A stretch of DNA of 7,320 nt from Maribacter sp. (GCA_003232155.1 QILY01000292.1:1-7320); one strand, 5' to 3'. Counted from the stretch's first letter, positions 1-6,487 are shown. Numbers and translations: made by a program. The notes: a model not told the origin generated them from the sequence alone.

Positions 1-1323
1 GAACGTGTGCCCATTCTTTCCTATGAGGAGATTGAGCCTAATATTGAGCGAACAAGGCGGGGCGAACAGAATATATTTTGGCCAACATCCATAAAATGGT
101 TCGCAAAGAGTAGTGGTACTACCAATGCGAAGAGCAAATTTATTCCGGTAAGTACTGAAGCTTTAGAAGATTGCCATTATAAATCGGGTAAAGACCTGCT
201 CTGTCTATATTTAAACAATAATGAAAACTCTCAATTGTTTACAGGAAAGAGTTTACGATTGGGCGGCAGTAAAGAATTGTATGAAGACAATGGTTCTTTT
301 TTCGGAGACCTTTCAGCCATCTTGATCGATAATATGCCTTTATGGGCCGAGTTTAGTAGTACACCAAGTAATAAGGTTTCTCTAATGAGTGAATGGGAAA
401 GTAAATTAAGGGCAATCATTAAAGAAAGCACTCAAGAAAATGTGACAAGTTTGGTAGGCGTACCTTCTTGGATGTTAGTTTTATTGCACAATGTTATAGA
501 AGATACAGGCAAAGACAATCTCTTTCAAGTATGGGAAAATCTTGAGGTATATTTTCATGGTGGTGTAAGTTTTAACCCGTATAAAGAGCAGTATCAAAAA
601 TTATTGCCTAGAAAAAGCTTTCAATATTATGAAATTTATAATGCTTCTGAAGGGTTTTTTGCCATTCAAGACCGTAATAATGCTGATGATCTTTTGTTGA
701 TGTTGGATTATGGAATTTTTTATGAATTTATTCCGATGGATGCTTATGGAACTCCAGAGCAAGAAGCAATTCCCCTTTGGGAGGTAAAGCCAAAGATTAA
801 CTATGCAATTATTATTACTACTAATTCAGGATTGTGGCGATATAAAATAGGGGATACTGTGCGTTTTACATCTATAAACCCCTATCGAATAAAAGTTACA
901 GGGCGTACCAAGCATCATATTAATGTATTTGGTGAAGAGCTTATTATTGAAAATGCCGAAGAAGCTTTGAAGAATATATGCAAAAAAACAGGGGCTGAAA
1001 TTAAAGACTATACGGCAGGTCCCATTTTCATGTCAGGTAAAGAAAAAGGCGCCCATGAATGGATTATTGAGTTTAGAAAAGCCCCTGAAACGCCTGATTA
1101 CTTTACTGAACTTTTAGATAATGCCTTAAAATCATTGAACTCTGATTATGAAGCTAAAAGATATAACAACATTACTTTAAAGATGCCCAAAGTGCATATA
1201 GCACGTGAAAACCTATTTTATGATTGGTTAAAATCGAAAGATAAGCTAGGCGGACAGCACAAAATACCAAGATTATCCAATAAAAGGGACTATATAGAAG
1301 AACTACTTCGAATGAACGGCTAG
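1..1323 (+). CDS. GH3 family acyl-acid adenylating protein, 5' end missing
   Basis: The reading frame is open from base 1 (Glu-Arg before the GTG codon at 7) to the TAG at 1321-1323, leaving 440 visible residues. Family members are usually around 500 residues, so some 60 N-terminal residues probably lie outside the window. The GTG at 7 is best read as an internal Val (context ERVPILSYEEIEP). Motifs seen, numbered from base 1: SSGTT at residues 37-41 (nucleotide-binding loop), YNASEG at 213-218, and GLWRYKIGDTV at 277-287 followed by GRTKHHINVFGEEL from 301. These are the three GH3/ANL signatures. Plant GH3 enzymes adenylate hormone-type carboxylic acids and join them to amino acids. For bacterial members the substrate is largely unknown, so only adenylate formation is a safe inference. 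No signal peptide or membrane segment is visible in the part shown, which suggests a cytoplasmic enzyme. The family call is firm; the role is open. Confidence 0.9.
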   Translation, partial: ERVPILSYEEIEPNIERTRRGEQNIFWPTSIKWFAKSSGTTNAKSKFIPVSTEALEDCHYKSGKDLLCLYLNNNENSQLFTGKSLRLGGSKELYEDNGSFFGDLSAILIDNMPLWAEFSSTPSNKVSLMSEWESKLRAIIKESTQENVTSLVGVPSWMLVLLHNVIEDTGKDNLFQVWENLEVYFHGGVSFNPYKEQYQKLLPRKSFQYYEIYNASEGFFAIQDRNNADDLLLMLDYGIFYEFIPMDAYGTPEQEAIPLWEVKPKINYAIIITTNSGLWRYKIGDTVRFTSINPYRIKVTGRTKHHINVFGEELIIENAEEALKNICKKTGAEIKDYTAGPIFMSGKEKGAHEWIIEFRKAPETPDYFTELLDNALKSLNSDYEAKRYNNITLKMPKVHIARENLFYDWLKSKDKLGGQHKIPRLSNKRDYIEELLRMNG

Positions 1324-1330
1324 TGATATT

Positions 1331-1345
1331 CCTTATAATATAAGG
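1331..1345 (+). terminator. weak hairpin after the GH3 gene
   Basis: CCTTAT (1331-1336) and ATAAGG (1340-1345) form a 6-bp stem with a 3-base loop, 7 bases after the GH3 stop codon, followed by TCTATTT. The position suits a terminator, but the stem is short and AT-rich and the T tract is poor. The rest of the gap to 1516 shows no other convincing structure. Confidence 0.25.
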
Positions 1346-1516
1346 TCTATTTAGATTGCTCAACCACTAAAACCCTATAAACGCACTGCTTATCCGATTA
1401 AAGGAATCACATCGATTAATTACTTCAGATAAACAAATAAATATGGGATTCCGTCGTTTAATAGTGAAATTAGATTTTGAACACTATGCTAAACAACTAA
1501 TAACTAGACTATAATC

Positions 1517-2086
1517 ATGGCAGAAAAACTCGTAATCTTATCGGATATGTGGGGTTCTAAAAAAGGCCTTTGGATAACTTCTTACCTTGGATATTTACAA
1601 CAGTATTATGATATTGTTTTTTATGACTGTCAGCAATTAGCTAATATAGACCTTACTGTTAGTTCAGAAGAAAATATACATAGTGCCTTTGTAGAAGGTG
1701 GTATTGATACTGCAGTAGCCCATCTTTTGAAGAAAGAAACGGCCCCTGCCCACTATCTTGGTTTTAGTACAGGCGGTACTATTGCTTGGAAAGCAAATTT
1801 ACTGGGATTGCCTATGAAGTCGTTATATACGGTTTCTTCAACTAGAATTCGTGCAGAAGAAAACCGCCCCGATTGTAAAACCACTGTTTTATTTGGAGAT
1901 ACTGATCTGTATCGTCCGAAACAAGATTGGTACAAAAAATTAAATATTGAAGGAGAATTGATTAAAGATTTTGGTCATGAACTGTATACTGATGAGAAAA
2001 ATATTCAGAAAATATGTCTTGATCTATTAAATACAGTTATACAGAAACCAAAACCTGGAGTAGTTGAAAAGATTAGAATTGCTTAG
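1517..2086 (+). CDS. small alpha/beta hydrolase-fold protein
   Basis: A 189-residue protein starting at ATG 1517 (MAEKLVILSD) and ending at TAG 2084-2086. The likely nucleophile elbow is GFSTGG at residues 82-87 (GxSxG, Ser84). It is preceded by a hydrophobic strand and followed by a small-residue helix, as in alpha/beta hydrolases. LFGDTDLY (125-132) supplies the candidate acid (Asp128 or Asp130), and FGHELY (152-157) supplies His154, so the Ser-Asp-His order fits a catalytic triad. The N-terminal VILSDMWGSKKGLW would be the first core strand plus the oxyanion loop. The protein is shorter than typical 250-300-residue members and seems to lack a large lid domain. No signal peptide is seen, so it is probably cytosolic. 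The substrate cannot be told from sequence; an esterase or thioesterase is possible. No Shine-Dalgarno sequence precedes the start, which is usual for Bacteroidota. It converges on clpX. Confidence 0.8.
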   Translation: MAEKLVILSDMWGSKKGLWITSYLGYLQQYYDIVFYDCQQLANIDLTVSSEENIHSAFVEGGIDTAVAHLLKKETAPAHYLGFSTGGTIAWKANLLGLPMKSLYTVSSTRIRAEENRPDCKTTVLFGDTDLYRPKQDWYKKLNIEGELIKDFGHELYTDEKNIQKICLDLLNTVIQKPKPGVVEKIRIA

Positions 2087-2122
2087 AAAAAGCAAATTAA
2101 ATAAAAATATGGCTAATAGCCT

Positions 2123-2164
2123 AAACTAAAAGCGGTCTCTTAGGAGACCGCTTTTAGTTTTTTA
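2123..2164. terminator. bidirectional terminator shared by the hydrolase gene and clpX
   Basis: Arms 2123-2139 and 2144-2160 are perfect 17-base reverse complements with a 4-base loop (TTAG). The core is AGCGGTCTC/GAGACCGCT. AT-rich stem ends (AAACTAAA / TTTAGTTT) continue into TTTT on the plus strand, so U-rich tails are available in both directions. The clpX stop codon (complement of 2140-2142) lies in the loop, and the last six sense codons of clpX form the right arm. The hydrolase stop is 36 bases before the hairpin. Confidence 0.9.
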
Positions 2165-3375
2165 ATAGTTTCGTGTGATATTTTTTCCTCTGCATAAGGT
2201 TTAGTGACCTTAAATTCGGTTTCGCCACTGCTTGGCATTTCGAACATGGCATCAGTAAATATAGCTTCGCATAACGATCGCAAACCTCTAGCACCAAGTT
2301 TATATTCAACAGCCTTTTTTACAATATAATCTAAGGCTTGATCGGTGATTTTAAAACTTATACCATCCATAGAAAACAGTTTTTCATACTGTTTAATGAT
2401 AGCATTTTTAGGTTCAGTAAGAATGGCCCGTAATGTTTTCTCATCTAATGGGTTCATATAAGTGAGAACAGGTAACCTACCTATAATTTCAGGTATTAAA
2501 CCAAAATCTTTTAAATCTTTCGGAATAATATATTGCAATATATTACTTTCATCAAGCTGATCATCAGCCTTAGAAGCGCTATACCCAACAGCTTGCATAT
2601 TCAAACGCTTTGTTATGGCACGTTCAATACCATCAAAGGCACCTCCTGCAATAAACAATATATTTTCTGTATTGACTTCAATAAATTTTTGGTCAGGGTG
2701 TTTTCTTCCTCCCTTTGGCGGAACGTTTACAACTGTTCCTTCTAATAATTTCAATAGACCCTGTTGAACTCCTTCCCCAGATACATCTCTAGTGATGGAC
2801 GGATTGTCACTTTTTCGGGCAATCTTATCAATTTCATCAATGAAAACAATACCACGCTCTGCTTTTTCTAGATTATAATCGGCAGCCTGTAACAAGCGGG
2901 TAAGAATACTTTCAACATCTTCACCAACATAACCAGCTTCAGTTAAAACGGTAGCATCAACAATAGCTAAGGGAATATTGAGCATTTTTGCAATGGTTTT
3001 GGCCATAAGGGTTTTTCCTGTACCCGTTTGGCCTACCATTATAATATTACTCTTTTGTATTTCTATATCGTCTTCTTTTGACATAGGTTGCAATAATCTT
3101 TTATAATGATTGTATACTGCAACTGACATCACTTTTTTAGTGCGCTCTTGACCTATAATGAAAGTATCTAAAAAGTTTTTGATTTCAAGGGGCTTCTTCA
3201 ATACCAATTCTGAAGAAAGATCATTGGTCTTTGTTTGTTTTGATTCTTCGGCAACAATACCGTGAGCCTGCTCAATACAACGATCACATATATGTGCATC
3301 AAGACCAGCAATCAAAAGATTGGTTTCTGGTTTTTTTCTTCCGCAAAATGAGCACTCTAAATTTTCCTTTGCCAT
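2140..3375 (-). CDS. clpX: ATP-dependent Clp protease ATP-binding subunit ClpX
   Basis: A 411-residue AAA+ unfoldase that recognises tagged proteins, unfolds them and threads them into the ClpP chamber in the cytoplasm. The N-terminal C4 zinc-binding domain has Cys8, Cys11, Cys30 and Cys33. Walker A is GQTGTGKT (115-122). The GYVG pore-1 loop is at 149-152 within AGYVGEDVE, and Walker B is IVFIDEID (176-183; Asp180, Glu181). The RKH substrate-entry loop is at 224-226. IIGRLPV carries the likely arginine finger Arg300, and GARGLRS carries sensor-2 Arg363. The ClpP-docking loop reads VGY (263-265) where the E. coli protein has IGF. The protein is slightly shorter than E. coli ClpX (424), with a short C-terminal tail. 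The ATG at 3373-3375 directly precedes the zinc domain and is the natural start. It follows clpP by 84 bases with no terminator between, so co-transcription is likely. Its 3' end forms one arm of the shared terminator. Confidence 0.98.
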   Translation of the reverse strand: MAKENLECSFCGRKKPETNLLIAGLDAHICDRCIEQAHGIVAEESKQTKTNDLSSELVLKKPLEIKNFLDTFIIGQERTKKVMSVAVYNHYKRLLQPMSKEDDIEIQKSNIIMVGQTGTGKTLMAKTIAKMLNIPLAIVDATVLTEAGYVGEDVESILTRLLQAADYNLEKAERGIVFIDEIDKIARKSDNPSITRDVSGEGVQQGLLKLLEGTVVNVPPKGGRKHPDQKFIEVNTENILFIAGGAFDGIERAITKRLNMQAVGYSASKADDQLDESNILQYIIPKDLKDFGLIPEIIGRLPVLTYMNPLDEKTLRAILTEPKNAIIKQYEKLFSMDGISFKITDQALDYIVKKAVEYKLGARGLRSLCEAIFTDAMFEMPSSGETEFKVTKPYAEEKISHETIKKLKAVS

Positions 3376-3459
3376 AATAACACTATTCTATATCAGTAAC
3401 GAATTCAGATTTATTACTTTGCATGAGGACGTTTTGTTTGTTTTGGTTTTTTGTCGAAT

Positions 3460-4140
3460 TTAGTCTTTATCCCTTACCAAAATCTCGTCGATCATACCAT
3501 ATTTTTTAGCTTCATCAGCTTTCATCCAGTAATCTCGATCACTATCGTCGTGTACTTTATCAATAGATTGCTTTGAGTGGTCTGCAATGATTTGATAAAG
3601 CTCTTCTTTCAGCTTCAATATTTCACGCGCAGTAATTTCTATATCACTAGCCTGACCTTGAGCACCGCCCATAGGTTGGTGAATCATTACTCGAGAATGT
3701 GTAAGTCCGCTACGTTTTCCTTTTTCACCTGCGCATAACAATACAGCACTCATTGATGCGGCCATACCTGTACAAATAGTAGCAACATCAGGCTTTATGA
3801 ACTGCATAGTGTCATAAATGCCCAAACCTGCATATACACTTCCACCAGGGGAGTTGATATATATTTGAATATCTTTTGATGCATCGGCACTTTCTAAGAA
3901 CAATAATTGTGCTTGAACTATATTGGCTACTTGGTCATTTATTCCTGTTCCTAAAAAGATAATACGATCCATCATCAATCTTGAGAAAACATCCATGGCA
4001 ATAGCATTCAATTGACGTTCTTCAATAATATTGGGCGTCATATTGGTAGGATACATGCTGCTCATGATCTTATCATAATACATACTACTTATACCCTGAT
4101 GGTGTATTGCGTAATTCTTGAATTCTTTTCCGTAATCCAT
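3460..4140 (-). CDS. clpP: ATP-dependent Clp protease proteolytic subunit ClpP
   Basis: A serine peptidase of family S14. It assembles into a double seven-member ring and degrades substrates delivered by ClpX. I choose the ATG at 4138-4140 (MDYGKEFKNYA), giving 226 residues. The frame extends five codons upstream to a TTG at 4153-4155, but MDYGKEF matches the usual beginning of flavobacterial ClpP as I know it. The triad is visible: Ser129 in GMAASM, His154 in VMIHQPMGG and Asp203 in DSDRDYW. The substrate-binding strand NSPGGSVYAG starts at residue 96, and the GQASDIEITAREIL handle helix is intact. The segment YPTNMTPNIIEERQ near residues 30-45 is longer than in some other ClpPs, but I think this is common in Flavobacteriia. 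It lies downstream of tig, from which a terminator separates it, and upstream of clpX. No exact TAnnTTTG promoter was found in the gap before it. Confidence 0.97.
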   Translation of the reverse strand: MDYGKEFKNYAIHHQGISSMYYDKIMSSMYPTNMTPNIIEERQLNAIAMDVFSRLMMDRIIFLGTGINDQVANIVQAQLLFLESADASKDIQIYINSPGGSVYAGLGIYDTMQFIKPDVATICTGMAASMSAVLLCAGEKGKRSGLTHSRVMIHQPMGGAQGQASDIEITAREILKLKEELYQIIADHSKQSIDKVHDDSDRDYWMKADEAKKYGMIDEILVRDKD

Positions 4141-4307
4141 TGGTTTTCTATTCAATATTTATTGAACCCATCTAAATTTTGAGCTCTGATTTCTTCTTTT
4201 TATTTCAACGTATAACCCTAAGGTATGTTGTTTTAAAATGACAATTCATATTGGGGATTAAAGACGCAACTTTTGATAAGGTCTTACAATTCAATCTAAA
4301 TTGTACA

Positions 4308-4341
4308 TAAAAAAGATGCCGAAAAATACATTTTCGGCATC
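4308..4341 (-). terminator. Rho-independent terminator of tig
   Basis: GATGCCGAAAA (4315-4325) and TTTTCGGCATC (4331-4341) are perfect 11-base reverse complements with a 5-base loop. Read on the minus strand, the stem begins 28 bases after the tig stop codon and is followed directly by a run of six T (complement of 4309-4314). This is a textbook intrinsic terminator between tig and clpP. Beyond it, TACAATT (4285-4291) and AATTGTA (4299-4305) form a second, weaker 7-bp inverted repeat with no evident role. Confidence 0.9.
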
Positions 4342-4369
4342 GTAAATATACGTATTAATTTTTTTGAAA

Positions 4370-5692
4370 TTACTTGTAAGCTTCGGCAACGAACTTTTCA
4401 TAAGTAATCTCTTTAGTCTTTAGATTTACCTTTTCTTTGTAGAGGTTCATTAATTTTTGACTCATCAATTGCTCTGACAATCGCTTTACTTCATCTTGGT
4501 TGCCCAATACTCTACCTGCAATAGTATCTAACTCCTCTTCTTGCGGATTCAATTGACCAAACTGAGCCATTTGGGATTTTATAAAACCTTTGGCAAATTC
4601 TTTAAGTTCATCAAATTGAATTTGTATATCATTGTCTTTAATGATTTTTCCTTCTATCAATTGATAACGGAGTCCTTTTTCAGACTTTTCATATTCTTCA
4701 CTTGCCTGCTCTTCAGTAAGTGGGTTTTCGCCTGTTATCTGAATCCATTTAGTCAAGAAACCGGCAGGAAGATCAAACTTTATATTTTCAATGAAATACT
4801 CAGTAACGTCATTCAATAATTTCTGGTCGGACTGTTGTTCAAATTGTTTTTCGGAATCTTCTTTTATTCTGTCTTTAAGCTCTTTTTCAGATGTTATTGT
4901 TCCTTCTCTGAATAATTTATCAAATAATTCTTGATTCAATTCAGCAAGCTCTCTTTCATTGATCTCTTCAATGGTAAAAGACACTTCAATATTTAATTTA
5001 TCGGCTTTCTCATTAGTAACTCCCAATATACTGGCAAGCATATGGTCTTCTCTTAAAAGGCCTTTGGTTTTTATAGTAACCGAATCACCTACTTTTTTAC
5101 CTACTAAACTATCAATAGCTTTTTTGCTTTTTAAAGTACTGAGGTCTAAAGTGGTTTTTTTTTCTATTTCTTCAGCTTCGTTTTTAAATGTACCGGTGAT
5201 TTCATCAGCTTTAGAAGTTTCGCTTTTGTTTACCAATTTCCCGTACTGTTTTTGAATACGCTCTACTTGTTCGTTAACCATTTTTTTGTCAGCAACGATT
5301 TTGTATAAGGTAATCGGTTTTTTTGTTTTTAACGGAACTTCAAATTCGGGAGCAAGACCTAATTCGAATTCAAATGAAAATTCTTCAGTACCCCAATCAA
5401 AACTATCTTGTTGTTTTGGTAATGGATTGCCAAGAACATCCAATTTTTCTTCAGTAAGATATTTGTTGAGATTATCTTGTAAAAGTTTGTTCACTTCATC
5501 AACTAAAACAGCTTTACCATATTGCTTTTTAATAAGCCCCATAGGCACCTGTCCTTTTCTAAAGCCAGGAATATTTGCTTGTTTTTTGTAGTCTTTGAGT
5601 ATAGTATTTACCTTATCTTGGTAATCATCTTTAGTAACTTCTACTTTTACTACTGCATTTAACTTGTCAATCTGCTCTTTGGTGATATTCAT
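4370..5692 (-). CDS. tig: trigger factor, ribosome-associated chaperone
   Basis: A 440-residue protein, close to the usual 430-450. Trigger factor binds the large ribosomal subunit at the exit tunnel and shields nascent chains. The N-terminal ribosome-binding domain (about 1-145) carries the signature GFRKGQVP at residues 43-50, the loop that docks on the ribosome. The middle segment (about 160-245) sits where the FKBP-type prolyl isomerase domain belongs. It is highly charged and poorly conserved, so isomerase activity is doubtful; this looks typical of the phylum. The remainder (about 250-440) is the long helical C-terminal chaperone region, rich in Glu, Lys and Gln. The ATG at 5690-5692 opens MNITKEQIDKLNA, a normal family start. 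The gene has its own promoter (5788-5818), a large leader hairpin (5718-5772) and its own terminator (4308-4341), so it can be a single-gene transcript although it lies next to clpP-clpX. Confidence 0.96.
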   Translation of the reverse strand: MNITKEQIDKLNAVVKVEVTKDDYQDKVNTILKDYKKQANIPGFRKGQVPMGLIKKQYGKAVLVDEVNKLLQDNLNKYLTEEKLDVLGNPLPKQQDSFDWGTEEFSFEFELGLAPEFEVPLKTKKPITLYKIVADKKMVNEQVERIQKQYGKLVNKSETSKADEITGTFKNEAEEIEKKTTLDLSTLKSKKAIDSLVGKKVGDSVTIKTKGLLREDHMLASILGVTNEKADKLNIEVSFTIEEINERELAELNQELFDKLFREGTITSEKELKDRIKEDSEKQFEQQSDQKLLNDVTEYFIENIKFDLPAGFLTKWIQITGENPLTEEQASEEYEKSEKGLRYQLIEGKIIKDNDIQIQFDELKEFAKGFIKSQMAQFGQLNPQEEELDTIAGRVLGNQDEVKRLSEQLMSQKLMNLYKEKVNLKTKEITYEKFVAEAYK

Positions 5693-5717
5693 TTCTATTA
5701 TTGTGAATTATTGCTTA

Positions 5718-5772
5718 AACCCGGATTATGCATTAGGACCTCGTTATGAGGTTCTAATGCATAATCCGGGTT
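5718..5772 (-). promoter_or_regulatory. long hairpin in the tig 5' leader
   Basis: Arms 5718-5742 and 5748-5772 are 25 bases each with a single mismatch and a 5-base loop. The outer parts contain CCCGGATTATGCAT and its complement. In the plus-strand transcript the odd pair (5737 with 5752) would be a G-U wobble; in the tig mRNA it would be an A-C mismatch. Given the promoter at 5788-5818, transcription should begin near 5780, so the stem would start within about 10 bases of the mRNA 5' end and finish 25 bases before the tig ATG. No T run follows on either strand, which argues against a terminator. A role in mRNA stability or translation control is inference. Confidence 0.75.
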
Positions 5773-5787
5773 AAATAAATTGGGATG

Positions 5788-5818
5788 CAAAAATAGTATA
5801 ATTTAAATAGCTTACCAA
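5788..5818 (-). promoter_or_regulatory. Bacteroidota-type promoter for tig
   Basis: On the minus strand, TTG (complement of 5816-5818, within CTTGG) is followed after 20 bases by TATTTTTG (complement of 5788-5795). The latter is an exact match to the -7 element TAnnTTTG used by the primary sigma factor of Bacteroidota, at the normal distance from the -33 TTG. Initiation is expected near 5780, giving a leader of about 90 bases before the tig start. It is the only exact, correctly spaced match I found in the intergenic regions. Confidence 0.72.
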
Positions 5819-5872
5819 GTTTTTAAGTTGCTGAAAACCAAGAGCCTGTTCGGGAATTTATGATTGAATTTT

Positions 5873-6062
5873 TTATAACCTGAGTTCGATTAATAGTGAT
5901 TTCTCAGAAGCCGTGTAAATAGTAAGATTTGGAGGATAAAAACGTAGTACTAACGGGTTAATTCAAAAGATTGCTGTTTAGACGGCTTATCTGGGAATTA
6001 GGTTTTGAATTGATTGTAATTTGCTGACTGTGAGATTGATATTAATCGAACTCAGGTTTATA
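5873..6062. mobile_element. MITE-like element with terminal inverted repeats
   Basis: The 18-base sequence ACCTGAGTTCGATTAATA at 5878-5895 recurs as a perfect reverse complement at 6040-6057, bounding a 180-base unit. The pentamer TTATA flanks it directly on both sides (5873-5877 and 6058-6062), as a target-site duplication would. Inside, a nested imperfect inverted repeat pairs TTCTCAGAAGCCGT (5901-5914) with 5982-5997, and AATTCAAAA (5960-5968) pairs with TTTTGAATT (6003-6011). There is no coding capacity, so any movement would need a transposase from elsewhere. The flanks are AT-rich, so the 5-base duplication alone could be chance. A structured RNA or another extragenic repeat family is the alternative. 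Confidence 0.6.
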
Positions 6063-6109
6063 GGTTATTTTTCCTGCAGGTAGGGATGCAGAACGAGGAA
6101 AATTTTTAA

Positions 6110-6124
6110 GCAGGGCAGGGCAGG
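6110..6124. repeat. GCAGG short tandem repeat, three copies
   Basis: Three perfect copies of the pentamer GCAGG lie just downstream of the YvlD-like gene stop codon (13 bases away). They are notably GC-rich in an AT-rich gap. No role is apparent, and three copies may be chance or slippage. Confidence 0.5.
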
Positions 6125-6136
6125 CTCAAAGGATTT

Positions 6137-6487
6137 TTACTTCTTTTTATCTTCTTTCAATAGTGAAAAAAGTATCGATTGTAAAAAGCTGAGTAACAAA
6201 CTAAAAAGTAAGGCCCACCAAAAACCATTTACCGTAAACCCGTCAATAAGTTTATTGGCTAAAAGAATGATGGCGGCATTGATGACCAATAAAAACAAGC
6301 CAAAAGTGACAATAGTAACAGGTAGGGTCAGAATTACCAATATAGGCCTTACGATAAAGTTTAAAAGGCTTAACGCAATAGCTACAATAATTGCAGTTGC
6401 ATAGGTATCAACTTCTACATTAGGAAGCATTTTAGATAATATAACTACAGCCAATGCACTCAAAAGCAATCTTAGAATAAACTTCAT
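6137..6487 (-). CDS. YvlD / 'phage holin family 4' small membrane protein
   Basis: A 116-residue, very hydrophobic protein with four likely membrane helices at about residues 4-22, 28-46, 50-77 and 88-110, and a charged tail (KEDKKK). The conserved core is seen as LLNFIVRPIL (41-50), followed by LTLPVTIVTFGLFLLVINA (53-71) with its Pro, Thr, Gly and Asn. This is the pattern of the family named after a mycobacterial phage holin (Pfam PF04020) and including Bacillus YvlD. Most members are chromosomal proteins of unknown role in bacteria without a nearby prophage. No phage gene is present here, so lysis activity should not be assumed. The ATG at 6485-6487 starts at MKFILRLLL; the first helix follows at once and probably stays as a membrane anchor. 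It is isolated by an upstream terminator (6571-6599) and by the non-coding stretch downstream, so it is likely a single-gene unit. Confidence 0.85.
   Translation of the reverse strand: MKFILRLLLSALAVVILSKMLPNVEVDTYATAIIVAIALSLLNFIVRPILVILTLPVTIVTFGLFLLVINAAIILLANKLIDGFTVNGFWWALLFSLLLSFLQSILFSLLKEDKKK

Larger units (their letters stand above)
5693..6136. other. 444-base non-coding stretch between tig and the YvlD-like gene
   Basis: No credible coding sequence is found here on either strand. It contains, in order, the tig leader with a long hairpin (5718-5772), the tig promoter (5788-5818), a MITE-like element (5878-6057) and a short GCAGG tandem repeat (6110-6124). A loose hairpin also exists: ATTTTTCCT at 6067-6075 pairs with AGGAAAAT at 6096-6103 across 20 bases. 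It lacks a T tract on the minus strand and is not called as a terminator. Bases 5819-5872 carry no feature I can name. Confidence 0.75.

Noticed and set aside
7..9. GTG at 7, and GTG at 7231-7233 on the minus strand, as true gene starts
   Set aside because: Both frames stay open to the window edge, and the upstream residues continue the protein family, so both genes are simply cut by the window.
231..431. Minus-strand frames opposite the GH3 gene (231-431 and 1172-1363) and opposite the hydrolase gene (1753-1935)
   Set aside because: Shadows of the real plus-strand genes, without family features or start context.
1471..1480. TAGATTTTGA as a promoter for the hydrolase gene
   Set aside because: The spacing inside the element is one base too long for TAnnTTTG, and no TTG lies about 20 bases upstream.
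4541..5591. Three plus-strand open frames of 92-101 codons opposite tig, and a similar one at 2533-2745 opposite clpX
   Set aside because: They lie fully antisense to strongly conserved genes, have no recognisable motifs and read like translated complements of charged helices.
5718..5772. The long hairpin as a Rho-independent terminator or a chromosome dimer resolution site
   Set aside because: There is no T tract on either side, and it lies between a good promoter and its gene. A continuous 25-bp palindrome does not look like the two-half XerCD dif layout.
6137..6487. The holin-like gene as a sign of a prophage or lysis cassette
   Set aside because: There is no endolysin, spanin or other phage gene nearby, and the family is mostly chromosomal despite its name.
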